Source of the DNA: Cladosporium sp. IMV 00045
Lineage: Eukaryota; Ascomycota; Dothideomycetes; Cladosporiales; Cladosporiaceae
DNA length: 64,000 bases
Assembly: GCA_001931905.2 (NCBI GenBank)
Contig: MSJI02000499.1
Span: 1 to 64,000 of the forward strand
Direction of reading: 5' to 3'
Positions within the stretch are counted from its first letter, which is position 1. The number at the start of each line of letters is the position of its first letter. Under the pieces are notes generated by a model that saw only the letters and a program-made list of their open reading frames with translations, was not told where the DNA came from and ran no database searches. The position numbers and the translations under genes are program-made. Positions 63,876-64,000 of the stretch are shown here, piece by piece.

Positions 63876-64000
63876 TTAGTCATCAACATCTCTCGGATCG
63901 TGCTTCTTCCAGAAATCCTTGTACTCCTCCCAACTCTGCGTCGGAAACTCCTCAGGCCATGTGATGGGCGCATAAGGACTGCCGGTCTTTTCGAACATCT
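63876..64000 (-). CDS. C-terminal end of an unidentified protein (gene continues beyond window)
   Basis: On the minus strand the last 125 bases read in one frame to a TAA at 63876-63878: MFEKTGSPYAPITWPEEFPT, then QSWEEYKDFWKKHDPRDVDD. The residue usage (Trp, Pro, acidic end) looks like true coding sequence and stops cleanly. The frame is too short to identify a family, and the in-frame ATG near 63998 may be internal. It is the right-hand edge gene; the rest is outside the window. Confidence 0.6.
   Translation of the reverse strand, partial: MFEKTGSPYAPITWPEEFPTQSWEEYKDFWKKHDPRDVDD

Noticed and set aside
1..64000. Transposons, CRISPR arrays, tRNA/rRNA genes
   Set aside because: No transposase or reverse-transcriptase motifs, spaced repeats, or tRNA A/B-box pairs were recognised on either strand by reading; a tRNA scan would settle the last point.

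Overview
The window is nuclear DNA from a filamentous ascomycete (Pezizomycotina). Protein-coding genes sit close together on both strands. Most are interrupted by GT-AG introns of about 47-85 bases with CTRAC-like branch sites. Several families are typical of moulds: Zn2Cys6 regulators, a nonribosomal peptide synthetase, a PDR/ABCG pump, GH27 alpha-galactosidase, an X325/BIM1-like copper protein and an FRE metalloreductase. A class such as Dothideomycetes would fit but cannot be fixed by reading. Twenty-six genes are called, two of them cut by the window edges. No tRNA, rRNA, CRISPR array or intact transposon was seen.

Layout. 0-9.5 kb holds housekeeping and unknown genes: the SRP68 C-terminus, three hypothetical proteins (one with an acidic spacer, one with a CAG-encoded polyglutamine run) and an intron-less LSH/DDM1-type SNF2 remodeller. 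9.7-17.8 kb holds a Zn2Cys6 regulator, an Mpv17/PMP22 membrane protein and a 1,305-residue A-T-C NRPS. 18-23 kb holds a secreted alpha-galactosidase followed by an MFS sugar porter, plausibly an alpha-galactoside utilisation pair. 23.4-42 kb holds an aldehyde dehydrogenase, a peroxisomal FMN 2-hydroxyacid oxidase, methylmalonate-semialdehyde dehydrogenase, an atypical SDR, GABA/omega-amino-acid transaminase, a DapA-family lyase, an amino-acid permease and two Zn2Cys6 regulators. These mostly alternate in strand and share divergent promoters. 42.6-49 kb holds a CadD-like transporter and a full-length ABCG/PDR pump. 49-64 kb holds a Spo71-like PH protein, a gamma-tubulin complex component, an X325 copper protein divergent from a Met-rich metalloreductase, a phospholipase D without PX/PH domains, and the end of one more gene.

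How the genes may work together. Transaminase, MMSDH, ALDH, permease and two regulators suggest import and breakdown of an omega-amino acid (GABA or beta-alanine type). The DapA-type lyase and hydroxyacid oxidase suggest the substrate also yields 2-oxo/2-hydroxy acids. This is inferred from families and arrangement, not demonstrated. The NRPS is the most unusual gene: its adenylation pocket lacks the aspartate that normally holds an alpha-amino group. The X325 protein next to an FRE reductase looks like a copper-handling unit. Exon boundaries were worked out by hand from splice signals, reading-frame continuity and family conservation; where one is doubtful the entry says so.
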